A DNA stretch of 64,000 bases, taken from positions 62,001 to 126,000 of the forward strand of contig JAQOOI010000037.1 in the NCBI GenBank assembly GCA_028554645.1. Reading direction: 5' to 3'. Shown here one piece after another: positions 10,701 to 21,944 of this stretch. The stretch is from Omphalotus guepiniiformis (taxonomy: Eukaryota; Basidiomycota; Agaricomycetes; Agaricales; Omphalotaceae). The translations under genes and the position numbers were made by a program. Within the stretch, counting starts at the first letter, position 1, and each line of letters opens with the position of its first letter. The notes below the pieces were generated by a model that searched no databases, was not told the DNA's origin, and saw nothing but the letters and a program-made list of their open reading frames with translations.

Positions 10701-11829
10701 CCTCTTAGCGTATTCTGATCCGGGCGCTCTGACATCGAAGACACCCTAACAACTCCTGACGTTGAAGACTGGTACTTGGGTGGCTCAGAATGGTTTGAGA
10801 GTGCGCGGCGCTCGCTTGAACGAGTAGGAAACAGCTTGGAGGACATGGATGAATCCCATTCGAGACTTCGGTGTCACAAACACATTTAGCCTTCTCTTCT
10901 CTATTTTTTTCATCCTGCTTTGTGCTTTGTGCCTACCTTTCCTCTTTATTCAAGGTTGATTTTAACATTGATCACAACTGTAGACTTTTTCTTGTCTTTT
11001 TGTGTTCTGCGAACGCGTCAATTTTCTGTTTTTGTCTTAAACGTATTGAGCTCAAAATCGATTTACGAGATGATGAAGGGAGACGTACCGCGGAGATCAA
11101 ATGTATTAATATCTGCTCTGAGCAAAGTACTTCCGGTCGACCTTCAAAGCTTCACTGCTTCAAAGCCCAATTGCAATATGAATCAGTTATTTCGGATTCT
11201 GCAAGCCGCAGCGCTTGGTTTGAATTGCTTCTTGATTCCCTGGCTTTTGCTACCGACAATGTAAGCCATTCACTTGTGTTTTCTTTGACAAAGGATTAGG
11301 TATCAGCAGTCTGTTCTTGCAAGTCTGGATCCCACTCACGCTACCATCTTGATAGCAACCATAAACCAGTAATACCAATAAAGAACAATATGCGCACTTC
11401 ATCTGATTCACCCCGGCCGTCACACAGCAGGAACACAGGGATGTTACTTCGGAATGTCTTCATATCGAAGTGCTGTTCAAGTGCTGACCGTTGAAGTGCA
11501 ATCTATCAACAGTGTTTTCAAATTTAATATTTCTAATTAGTGCTGATGTTCACCAAACCGAAGGAAGCGCATAGCTCTTCCCAAGAAAGCTGCCAGTGGC
11601 TCCAGGCGTCCGAGTAGGTCCGAGTCGCACGACAGACACGAGCAATCACGTTGCGGAAAGAAGCAATGGTAGGTCACGGTCAACTTTAAGCTTGCGAGCT
11701 CACTGGCGGCTGCAGCTCAGCTCAGAGTCCAGACTTTGACAGAGGCGCGATTGTCGATCGGAAGCCGGGAAGGGGTACGCTGCCCCGACACCGCCGGTCA
11801 TCACGTGTATATGGTGCAGTGTCATCACA
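10701..11829. other. No recognised gene
   Basis: Contains one 142-codon frame (10871-11299) that lacks an ATG start and looks like intergenic AT-rich sequence. The stretch ends where similarity to the FunK1 block begins at about 11830. Confidence 0.4.
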
Positions 11830-11938
11830 CATAATATTAGTTCAACATTCCCCCAAAGCCACAACCTCTTGTAATCCGTGTTACTACGATCCTAGGACCC
11901 ACCACACCATCTTATTTTCACGATTTTCTACGCTTACT

Positions 11939-14682
11939 ATGAGGACTCCTCGTTCAGTGTCTTTCGGGCGCAGCGATGCAGATTTGGACCTCAATCTCCG
12001 ACGCCAAGCTGCTGTGAAGGGTCTCGATTCGACCTTCGTCGAAGTATCAGTCAATGAATTCCTTGACACGTATCTCCTCTATAGTATTGACGATAATGCC
12101 TACCACATTTGCCTGAATACCCTTCGATCGAAGAAGCAGCTCGACGGGAGTAATTGTTGGCCAGACTTCCCGGAGCAAGTTCCCCCGAGCGGAGAGGACA
12201 AGTTTTATGGTGGAAGAATTTCTCAAATGGTTGACGACATTTGCGCTGCTTACTCTACAGGCAGCAAGGCAGTCCGACACACAACGTATAACCATCGTCC
12301 CAGTTTTACCCCCACGTCTAAGATCCAGGGCTCCTCGTTCAAAATCGACGCCTTCTTCCAGCTTCTTAACTCTACTGTTCCCAAATACAAGACGCGCTCA
12401 TGTAGCAAAACCTTCTCTGCCGACTTGGTTGCCAATTGGGAGTTCAAATGCAAGAGAACACTCAAGCCTACACAGAATGTACGCTCCGTCATTCCTGCTG
12501 ATTTTCTTGATATTTACGGCCTTCTTTTGCTAAGAATCGGTATGACGTGGTTGGTGCAGCTACGCACGTTATGTGCAATGACCCACGCCGGTTGTACACC
12601 TACTCGGCACGTCTGCTCCCTACTGTTTAATACTCTTCCTTCTGATGCTTCAAATCAGGTGTCTATTGAGGGATACTGCGTTCGCCTCTGGTACTTTTCA
12701 CGGTCTCATGCAGTGAAATCCGATATCTTCGATCTTCGTACTGTATGCTCACGTCTTGGCACGGTGACTTCGTCGCTCATTGCTTTCTCTGGACAGGATT
12801 CCGAGCCATTCATCAAGTTCATCATCAAGATGTCGTTTGCCAATGAGAGGCAGCTTGGTTTCGACCAGACGGTCACTCGCCACCGGGAGCCAAATGATAA
12901 AATCTATTATGTCTACAAAATCAAGGAGCGGCGCTTCAAGACAACTTCTTGTATTTCGGAATATTTCGCGGCTACTATACCTGGCCGTGCCACCCGAGTT
13001 TGGGAGGTCCGTGAGATTGATGCTGAAGGAAAGAAGGTAGAGGGGTCCGAACCATGTGTGCTGAAAGATTATTGGGTGGACACGGGAGACACAGAGAAGC
13101 AAATTCAGAGCGCGATTTTCTCGGAACTGAGCGCCCTGCGCCTGGGCACAAAACAAATTCCTCCAGATCATCTTCCTTCCGATAAGAAGGAAGAGCAGGA
13201 GTTGCGGGCTTCTCTGAAGCATTACGAGGATTATTTCGTCACCATCGAACACGAGGAGGTGCTCACAGATCACGAAACTACAAACATCCTTCCGTCACAC
13301 CTCACATGTACTTTGATTGAAGACCTTCCCCTTCATTCCTCCCAGCCTGCGCAAGACATTGGCACTCAACGAACAGGCCACGATGGGCATCACAGTGCTG
13401 TTATTGACGACGGTCTTCAACCCCGTGTCCACGATAGGGATCAAAGTTCGAGTAGTGATCAAAGTTTGAGTAGTGCTGTTGGCGGCGGTCGTCCATTTCA
13501 GCCTAAACAGCACTGCCGTTTGATATACAAGGAGTGTTGTCGAACCATTGCTCATCTCTCCAACTTCCAAGAAATTACCAAGGCATTGTACGACTGTGTC
13601 ATGGGTCAGAATTTATTTCTTGGTTCATTTTATTATCACTAACCAACTATTCAGCGATTCATCTTTTGTACCTTGCCGGATATGTCCACCGGGATATCAG
13701 TGCTGGCAATGTTCTCTTCAAAGACACCGGAAGACTTAGTGATTTTGAATATGCTCGACGTTTTACTCGCTCTCCTGATGACGTGGCAGGAGATCCCAAG
13801 ACAGTCAGTATTCTTTGGTTCACAATGTGCTTTGTCTTACACTGTGTACTGCAGGGTACACCAGCATTCATGGCCATTGAAGTTCGGAGGGGAACATTCA
13901 TGACTAACCACGCTCCTCTTGTAGGGAGCTTGGCCACAGGTAAAACCCCGGCACTGGTGCATAGCTTTCTGCATGACGTAGAGTCGGCCTTTTGGCTTGG
14001 GCTGTGGCTTTGCACAACACACTCTACAGTTGAACTGTCATCTCACAGAAAAGAATCACGCGCTTTCCAACAGCATCGAGATATACTCAAAAGGAGCCTC
14101 TTCGCTTCGGAGATAACTGCGTATCGCGAAGACGTCATAGCATTGCGAACCATCAATAAGTCGTTATTTAGCTTTCTCTTTGACAGCAAGGAAAAGCAGA
14201 TTTCTGTGCACAATATCTTTGTCGCATTTTCCAGGGATATATTTGACTGCTATGGAGCAGTGAATTGGCCAGACTTAGTCTTCCAATGGCATACATATGC
14301 CAACTGTTTCAAAGGGGCCAAGGGTGCTTTCAGAGCTTTGGCGGGGCAATTTGGATCTTCGAAGGTGTATCATCTCGAAAGCAAGGCAAAGGATGCTCTG
14401 ATTATGACCAGCAATGTCGACAAAACTTCTGCTTCGAGTGCTTCGCTGCTGGACAAGGCAAAGGATACTCTGATCATGACCATCAATGTCGACAAAACTT
14501 CTGCTTCGAGTGCTTCGCTGTTGGACGGTCCCCCTTCAGCTGACAATGACGACACTTTGCTGCTGGACACACAGCACCGTCATTGCATTCCTTCTCAACA
14601 ATGGTTCTCAAGCAAGCGACGTGATCGGGAGGATGAACCGGAGGACCAAGGTAGTGCACAGAAGAAGCAGAAACAGAAGTAA
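11939..14682 (+). CDS. FunK1-type protein kinase, 832 aa (copy A)
   Basis: Exons are 11939-12478, 12535-12624, 12659-12742, 12797-13604, 13655-13803 and 13855-14682. The second intron (12625-12658) would be only 34 nt but is conserved in copy B. Fungal FunK1 hallmarks are present: WEFKCKRTLK, HVMCNDPRRLYTYSARLL, RLWYFSRSHAVKSDIF, the catalytic loop YVHRDISAGNVLF (H519, D521, N526) and a DFE in place of DFG (537-539), then GTPAFMAIEV. The usual lysine was not assigned. Copy-specific changes are a 6-residue insert in the Ser-rich linker and a 24-residue tandem duplication near the C-terminus (KDALIMTSNVDKTSASS and its repeat, period 72 bp). The end is Lys/Gln-rich. ATG 11939 was chosen because copy B starts at the same place. 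Confidence 0.85.
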
Positions 14683-15720
14683 TGTGGATAGGTGGTGGGC
14701 AATGGGGTTGGAGATTATCGCTTCTTACATATATTTTCTGTCATTACACATGGTCGCCCCATTTATCCTGAGAGAGAATTCCTTGAATACTGATACCTGA
14801 AGTTTGCCTGCATTATGTGCTCAACGCTATGCATTTATCTTGGTGCCGTTGAGTTGTGTAGAGGGCCTCTCCTCCGATTGACCTGGGGGTTATTGGAATG
14901 TTGTTCCTCAATAAAATCTTCACAGGTTTTTCCTTTTTCACTCTGTTTTTTATGAATTAGTTTAGTTGCCAACGCGGATTGAACTTTGCGGGTTCATCTC
15001 AATCCAATTATTTCAAGATATTCTCTATGTAACCACTATCATTTTGGCTGTTTGAACTTCGTCTTAAAACAATATATGGCATGATTTACACGACCTTTTG
15101 AGAAGAAAAGTACCAGCGGTCGTGCTTACTGATGTGCTGTGCTTCATACACTCCTCTGGATTCTTGCCGTCACTGTCAGAGATCGCGACAACGTTCCGCC
15201 AATGACGGCACGCTCGCTCATGGCACTGGAGACGACCCAAAGCGTGGCCGTTCGTTCTCGCGCTTCTCCATCGCAAGCCCCTCTCCCTCTCCTTCGAGGG
15301 ACAGTTCCAGGGGCAGCGTCGGGTTCAGTGTCGCTACCAGTCTTCATCGGCCCTCTTCCATTTGTTCCTCACCCAGCTATGCACCCGCTCTCTGGTCTTT
15401 CGTCTGGAACGAAAAGTTGATGAGCGTCTTGACTCTTGGATCGATTGCCCGAAGATTTTTTCTACTGGGACAAGGAATGCGAACTCGTCCCGACTCGTGT
15501 ATCTATCCCTAGGGTGCTTGCTCCAGTGACAGGAAGATGCCAGTCGCTTGAGAAAATGGATGACCTGGACGTTCATGTTCATGTTCCACACCTTCCACCT
15601 TCTGTTCTTTGTTCGAAATCTCTTTCAAGCTCGGACATGACATGGTAGCACAGAGAAGAAACAGAAGAAACAGAAGAAATGTGAATAGGTGCCGGGCAAT
15701 GATGTCGGGTCATCGATTCA
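14683..15720. other. Insertion relative to the mirror block; no clear gene
   Basis: About 1 kb not present in the 57.6-kb copy. A plus-strand frame at 15132-15512 is Ser/Arg/Pro-rich without a recognisable domain. At 15643-15700 the last codons and trailer of the FunK1 gene recur (AGAAGAAACAGAAG runs), which suggests that the insertion arose by tandem duplication or recombination across the kinase 3' end. Confidence 0.5.
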
Positions 15721-15790
15721 TCGATTCATGTACCCTCATCTTTGCAATTTGAACGAACAGTGACAAGATTTTACTTTGGTGTACAGATTG
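15721..15790 (+). repeat. 70-bp direct repeat, left copy
   Basis: Identical over 70 bp to 17592-17661, starting CGATTCATGTACCCTCATCT and ending GTGTACAGATTGT. The two copies flank the dioxygenase-like pseudogene. Flanking bases differ immediately outside. Confidence 0.95.
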
Positions 15791-15993
15791 TCTGGCCAAG
15801 AATAGGCCCTTGGGACAATGCCGAAGATCGTCAGTTTCTTAATTTTAGCACAAGAATTAGGGCTGGCTCGGAAGGAAGTGTTTGGACAGGCACTTGTGAA
15901 GTATGTCTGAGTAGCTACTACATGTTCTCAAGAAATGTAATAGCTGTTATTGCTGTAAATAGGTGTGATACATTCATTTTTATTGAGCAAGAA

Positions 15994-17183
15994 TCAAAAT
16001 GCAAGGCGTACTATTACTTCTGTCAGACCCACATTGCGCCCACATAGACGGTGTAGCTGTCTTCTTCCAATCCTCCCAGGTCTGAAAACCATTGTAGATC
16101 CATCGAAACCAGCCACCTGCGGAGTACTGAAGAAACGAGTATCTCGATTCACCAGGTTGAACCGGGGGTTCGAATGTACCAGGGCTGATGGGATAAGTAT
16201 AGTGGTACCAGGTGGAAACCTAATTGCAAGTCCAAGGTCCCGCAGTATTAAATGGCCGCCTCGATCCGGGTCGTAGAAACCAACGGAGGTGATAGCGCAC
16301 CTGCCAAATGCGACATTATTACTGTCGAGATGCGGAAGAGACACTGAAAAGGGACCGAAAGTCCAGGAACAAGCGGCAAAGGAGACAAAGTTGGGCCTAA
16401 GACGAGAGTTCCATCTTCGCAAGGCTGTAAGACCTTGGACATAGCAGTCGTGCACGCGCGGAGCAAACCCTGCAAATTAAGCTTTGCGAGTATTTAGTAT
16501 GTGACCGCCCAACACTGATAAATGATCGTACTATTTCGTGTAGCCAGCGATTCACTGAAAGGCCAAACAAGCAAGCAATGAGTGAAGCACAAGCAGTTGT
16601 CTATTGTGAGTGCCTCAAAACGTCCAGGGCGCTGTGTGAACGTGAGCAAAACATTGATCGCACACAGTTCGCACTCATTGCAGGAAATCCCCTCGTCGAT
16701 GTTGTTCCTCCTTCGCTGTAAAGGATGTCTTCGTCCGCAAGTCCTCGACGGCCCGTGTTGCAGCATCAATGACACCTTGCCAATCGGACTTGCCCTTCCC
16801 GGGAGCGCCCAAAACTGAGATCACAACTTGGTTTCGGACGATGATGGCGTAGGTTTCACTATGAGGTAAATATTCAAAATACTGCTTTGACGAGGACACA
16901 ATTTTACTCACTCTTCCTGCCAATCCACTAAACGCAGCCCCTCATCACACGCCTCTTCTAGAGAGATATGCTCCTGACGAAATTCTTACGACGGCCAGTC
17001 CAGCCTGCAGAGCTCACAGATACCTGGTTGGAGTCCCAGTCCGGCGCTAACAGAGTCTTTGCTTGCGCCGCTTTCTTTCCTGCAACACGCTTAATGGGCT
17101 CGCTTTGATCTGCGGCGTTTGTCCGCCTTGCACGCTGCGCGTCGGAATGGTGACTGCATGGGTGAGGAAGCGGGGCTGGCCAT
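15994..17183 (-). pseudogene. 2OG-Fe(II) dioxygenase-like gene, broken (copy A, catalytic core retained)
   Basis: A minus-strand locus reads from MASPASSPMQSPFRRAA (17183) through FVREHISLEEA-like sequence and a GT-AG intron (about 16889-16941). Next come VRNQVVISVLGAPGKGKSDW and RRGDFLQ. After AACSWTFGPFSVSLPHLDSNN comes YDPDRGGHLILRDLGLAI and then ILIPSALVHSN. This matches an Agaricomycete family that I know as dioxygenase-like, with HxD (HLD) and a distal His (VHSN) as likely iron ligands. Right after HSN the frame shifts: the family-like continuation (SRYSFLQYSAGGWFRW) lies in another frame. The N-terminal part is also fragmented. A TET/JBP-like relationship is inference. Confidence 0.55.
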
Positions 17184-17591
17184 GGTGGGAGACAGCGCTG
17201 TGGATGTTTAGGAGCCTGAGAGATAACAGAGCATGCAGGCAAGTACGGACTATGCTCACCAACCGGAAGGTCATCAGTCATCATCCTCATCGTACTCTTT
17301 GTCCACTGCATTCGTACGCATCATCTTGCTCTTCGTTGACATAGTCGCGTACGTCCGAATCGTCAATGATTCTCTCGCCATGCTCCGTCGCGGTCGTCAT
17401 GTTGTGGATCCATCTCGTCTTCTGAGTCATGCCCCTTGCCCCTATCTTCCTTCACGGTTCGCATCTCATTCTCCTCTTTCAACGCGTTCCGTGTATCAAA
17501 CGACCAGGCTCCTTCGATGGGCTGGCCAGAGTGTGGCGCAATCACGCCTACAACATGATTCATTGAGACCATAGTACGAGCTTACGCGAGC

Positions 17592-17661
17592 CGATTCATG
17601 TACCCTCATCTTTGCAATTTGAACGAACAGTGACAAGATTTTACTTTGGTGTACAGATTGT
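17592..17661 (+). repeat. 70-bp direct repeat, right copy
   Basis: Identical to 15721-15790; see that entry. Not found in the mirrored block at 56-58 kb. Confidence 0.95.
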
Positions 17662-18203
17662 AGTACCCGAACCTAAGTCCATGTCCTGCAGCAAAGTCGA
17701 CGAAAGATATTAGTATACCGTTAAACTAATCCGGAGCAAAATACACTGTGTTGGCATTCATGCTGAAAGATGCGCCATACATGAAAGAGATGACCAATGG
17801 AACGCGTACTTACTTTTGTGGTTGAGCGTGTTGCTGCGTGGTGAGAGTCGCTGGGGAAGTAGAAAGGAGATGGAAGCTGTATATATGGCGTCGTGAGCAC
17901 CCAGTGTGGAAAATGCACGGCATGAGCTCTGAGATCCACGTACCTCTGCCTACAGCGTCCTACGTCGTGTCCTCAAATTGGAAGTTGAAAATGTAAATTA
18001 AGACCGCAGTTGGGAGGCAAGCACCTGGGCATTGGACGCGCAGGGTACGGGCAGCGAAAGATGCAGAATTGCAGCGCCCGAACCTTACCACCTCCTGGTG
18101 GTAGGCAAACAAGAGGCAAAATTGGCGATTGTGCCAGCGAAAACGGTGATGATGAGTGTGTGAGAGGGATTCATCCAGGAATAGAAGTTCTGCGAACAAG
18201 TTA
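17662..18203. other. Leader-like region related to R3 upstream sequence
   Basis: From about 18070 the sequence resembles 54600-54740 (shared words such as TGGTGGTAGGC, CAAGAGG and CCAGGAATAGAAG), that is, the sequence upstream of promoter-like module copy 5. There is no supported coding frame. Confidence 0.45.
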
Positions 18204-18233
18204 CCTATTCTGGGAGATACCGTCCCGCTGATC
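18204..18233 (+). promoter_or_regulatory. Shared promoter-like module, copy 3
   Basis: A variant of the module (ACCTATTCTGGGAGATACC, then CCCGCTGATC), 200 bp upstream of the dioxygenase-like gene at 18434. The flanking GAACAAGTTACC is shared with copies 5 and 6. The E-box palindrome is not preserved here. Confidence 0.5.
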
Positions 18234-18433
18234 TGGTATATTTACATAGATATCGCAAACCAGATAACTGATCAATCGATCATCTCCTGCTCCAAGCTCC
18301 TCAACTTCAACTTGCGCCTTAGGTCGCCTTAAACTGAGTACGCGATCCTACGCACTCTCTTGTGCACCAGGCTGCCTTCCTGCTTTCGTCGCTGAGCACC
18401 CCGCTGGTCATCCTATCTGGTGCGTTCCTACAA

Positions 18434-20012
18434 ATGCCAGAAAAACGAGGCTCTCGAGCTCGCGACTTTGCTGCATTTTGCCTGGCTATAGGCACAGGTG
18501 CATCCAAGAACGACGACTTGCTTGCCATCTTGGCTTCCCCAGCCGAGTCGAAGGCAGCAGGCAACCAGTTGCACCAGCATCTGGCACTGCATGCCCGCAG
18601 TTCGTACGGCCCAGAAGCTTCCGAGGCTACCATATTCAGGGACTTCCTCTCGTGGGCTGGCAAGAACGAAGGCAGCATCCCTACCACTGTGTCTTCAGCT
18701 CTAGCCTTGAGAAAGAGCACGCTCGCTGCTGATACAAAGAGGAAGCTTATGACTGAGCTTGGCCTAAACCCGCACTCTTTTCATGGGAAGCAAAGAAGGG
18801 AAAATGCATGGAGAAAAGTCGAGACCATTCCCGTCACTGCGCCGTCGAACTATCCGCCTGCAGACCACTGGCTTATTGAGACTGATGCAATCGCCGCCAA
18901 GTGGACACCTTTTCTTAAGCACGGGAAACTTCCGGACTCGCGCAGGGGCCGCAAAGAGATTCACCGAGTGGATACCACCAAGCTCTCTCACGACATCGCA
19001 GAGGACAAAAGTGTGCTGTTTGTTGACAATGGTGGTGAGTGCTGCATGTTTGAAGTTTAATTTGCATATAATTGGTTTTTTAGGGGAAACTGTCTTCCTT
19101 GTACTGCGTGATTTCTGCAGTGTCCCAGATATAGTGAAGTATGCAGATAATGTGGTTCGAGAGTACACAAAATCCACCAAGAGTGTTCGGGTAAGTAGCA
19201 CTTTCATTTTGGCTCAATCTTCATGCTGATTATACACTTTCCAGCTCGAAGATGCCGGCAACATAGCGATTTCTGGTTGGTCTGCAGGGTCCAGATCCAA
19301 CTCATGCTTTGACTGGGCACGCAACATCACCAACCGGAAACTCACAGACGATGACCGAAAATCTCTTCGCTACCGCATATCTTCCGTGTTCGCATTACTA
19401 TGGAATCTTTGCCAGGGGATCCTGCCACAAGAAATATTAGATGATTTTGAGCAGTGGCAGAAGTCCACTGGTATCTTTGATATGGACTCAGGCATACACT
19501 CGGGTGATGGCAGAAATTCTTACACTGTTGAGTATAAGGGTGAAAAGATTCTGTTCCAGGGTGCGAGAATGGCACCGCCCCAGGGTGTCTGTGCTTGCAA
19601 CTACGCACGGTGAATTATTTGCTGGCAAAATCAAGCAACGCACTAATAAATTACCAGGGCGAGCCACACCGAGAAGCAGCCGCATAAGTGGGCAATTGCG
19701 TGGACGACAGGTAGAGCCTCTGATCTTGGCGGTGGTCACTTTTACAGCTGCCACTGGGGAATCCGGGTGCGATCTGCTGCTAATACCCTTGTCGCCTGGC
19801 AGCCAAAGGAAGTTCATGGCACGAGTCTTCAGGACATCAATCCAGATCCACGGCACAAGCTTCCGACCATCATCCAATCTGGACTATCAGTAGTGACATC
19901 GTCTCGCCTTGTTAAAGCGTTCCAGAAATTCCAAGGTGGAGGAGCAGATCCAGTCGAGGTTGACAAAGTTGGTAAAGAGTGTCTCAGGCGAGATGAGGAA
20001 GACGATGAATGA
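18434..20012 (+). CDS. Intact Agaricomycete-type hypothetical, 475 aa, possibly dioxygenase-like
   Basis: Exons are 18434-19034, 19084-19190, 19245-19609 and 19658-20012; introns of 49, 54 and 48 nt are GT-AG and all phases join. ATG 18434 is the first in frame. The N-terminus is basic with LHQHLALHARSSYGPEASEA. The C-terminal part reads ILFQGARMAPPQGVCACNYA, KQPHKWAIAWTTG, GGGHFYSCHWGIRVRSAAN and WQPKEVHGTSLQD, a pattern I recall from an expanded Agaricomycete family. Its spaced histidines and beta-rich layout suggest a double-stranded beta-helix, but the iron ligands cannot be assigned. It lies 200 bp from promoter-like module copy 3 and converges on the disrupted gene ending at 20258. Confidence 0.7.
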
Positions 20013-21372
20013 GTAGTGTATTGACTTAGTTCTGTGCGACCTAGTGCTGCGAATCTTATGTTTTTAAGACTCGAAAAACATCAGTGCCTGTCAACTGACT
20101 TTGCCTCTCACGCGAAGCTTTTGCATTGCAACCACGGGACTTCAAGAATTGATATATAGATCTACAGGTTCAATGCAGGAATGTAGTACAGATTATAGAG
20201 AGAAAGAAAGATGCGAGTCATAGGCACTAAGCAACGAATCTTGAAATTAAGACTTTATCAAGTAGATCGAAGGAAGAAGTCGATATCCGGGAATGGGAAA
20301 TCGGGGCCTGGCTTGAGCTGGCGCTTTTCGCTCTCAGTCAAGGACGCTAGCCATGTTTGTGAATAAAAATTTGCCGGCAAATTCGCTACAGCCTGCCTGC
20401 AACTACGAATGGGATGACGAGGGCGCTGACGGATATGAGGTTCAGAGCCTGGCGCCCGATTACCGTAGGTAGAGGTCTTAAAGGATTTTTCGCTGATATG
20501 AGAGAAAATGCGGAGTAGGTCGGGGCTCCTCCACTCTAGCGAATGTACGTGGAACGGCTTGCGAGCTCTTGGGGCTTTGTCGTCGTCGCTCTCATCAGAG
20601 CTCATACCTTGCGGGCCAACTACCATCAAGGCTTGGGAAAGGGAGTACCACCATTCTTCCTCACTTGTGCCGGTGGAATCTTGTCTGCGGTCAATGACAT
20701 ACTGCCTCCTGTCTTTAAAGATCTGAAGCTATGGTTAGCGAAGAAGTCCCGAAGGGGGAAGAGGACTTACCGTGTTTCGGCGGTGATCTCTGCGAGCGCG
20801 GCACAATTGGTATTTCTCGAACTTCAATGCGCGCTCACGCGCCTGTTCAGGCGTTTCATCATCGAAGGGAGTGTGACGACTGAGGAGTGCCTTCAGCGTC
20901 TCAATCCTCTGGAGAAAATGGCTCTTGATCGCTTCCTCGCGCTCGAAATCTTCAACATCCACCCCCGCACTTTTACCTTCACTCCTCTGGCGCTGGTTAA
21001 AGAGGGTAAGGAATTCTTCAGAGAGATGCTCGTTCCAAGCATGTTTGGGCTTCTCCCAGTAAATGGGGACATGAAATCTACTCAACCCTGGATGGTCAAG
21101 GTTACCGAAGAACCAATCCTTGACATCGTCCGAATCTGCGTATAGGTCGTTCTTTTGCATTGACTCCAACAAATCTTTATCGTGCTCTATGCCCAGAAGA
21201 TTGTTCATGAAAACTCGAATCTCTGTCTGCAAACGAATTGTCAAAGTCTAACTCTGGTGGAGGCATAAGGAGAGAATATTAACTCACGAGTAGTTCGGTG
21301 CGAGCTTGATCGCGATACACGTCCGGCCTGCGCACTTGAAACCTACCCGTTCTCTTCTTCTTTGATCGGTTC

Positions 21373-21910
21373 TGTTACGGCTATGCGCCGGAACTCCGGG
21401 TCAGACCTCCGGTTTCTAGAACTTCTTTGATTTCTTCTTCCTGACATCTATTCAATCTTTCCATATGGTTCACTTTACAAATTCACGCTTTCCTATTCGC
21501 TTTTATTATTCTTTTCTACTCCGGACATCCGAACGTCGCCAACGTTCCATGTTCTTATTGTTCTTTAGTTTCATTCTTCTCACACTATTGTTTTATTACT
21601 CCGAGTATCTCCGGTAGAATACTCATATAAATACTTCACGCTTATACTGTATATACTTTAGTTTTAAATCAATTTAGTCTCCGGACTACTATCTTGAATT
21701 TCTCGTCTGAACTCTCATCTCTCCTCGGACTTCCAATCCGGGTGCAGCACGGGGGGCAGTATCGAAATAATACTGCCTACCGGGTGAAGTCTTGTTGCCG
21801 GAGCAATTCGGAGCTCCTGGTTCTCCTGTCTTGTTCCTTTCGACTCTTTCTCTCGGACCTCCTCGGAGGTCCTCGCTCTCTTACCGTCTCTAGTCCGCAC
21901 GGACTTAACA
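21373..21910 (+). repeat. 5' LTR
   Basis: 538 bp with TGTTA...TAACA ends. A TATAAAT at 21626-21632 could serve U3. The predicted transcript start 25-35 bp downstream falls at about 21655-21665. Confidence 0.95.
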
Positions 21911-21912
21911 GT

Positions 21913-21922
21913 ATTTAAAACT
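21913..21922 (+). promoter_or_regulatory. Candidate self-priming primer-binding site
   Basis: ATTTAAAACT, 2 bp after the 5' LTR, is the exact reverse complement of AGTTTTAAAT at 21660-21669 within the LTR, right where transcription should begin. No initiator-tRNA-type TGG site follows the LTR. This matches the Tf1/sushi self-priming arrangement, in which the RNA 5' end primes minus-strand synthesis. Inference from complementarity only. Confidence 0.5.
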
Positions 21923-21944
21923 CTTCTCTGTGCTGCTATTGATC

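Larger units (their letters stand above)
11830..17575. repeat. Inverted repeat block R5, left copy (kinase + dioxygenase-like block)
   Basis: Inverted partner of 56430-60420. Positions sum to 72252-72270 through the kinase gene. They sum to about 73793 near 16.5 kb, because this copy holds roughly 1.5 kb extra downstream of the kinase, including a second copy of the kinase 3' tail at about 15643-15700. Confidence 0.9.

Noticed and set aside
10871..11299. 142-codon plus-strand frame
   Set aside because: No ATG at the start, low-complexity hydrophobic beginning, no splice or domain support.
15721..17661. 70-bp repeats as LTRs of a small retroelement
   Set aside because: They lack TG...CA ends, primer site, polypurine tract and target duplication, and the interval encodes a host-type gene on the minus strand.
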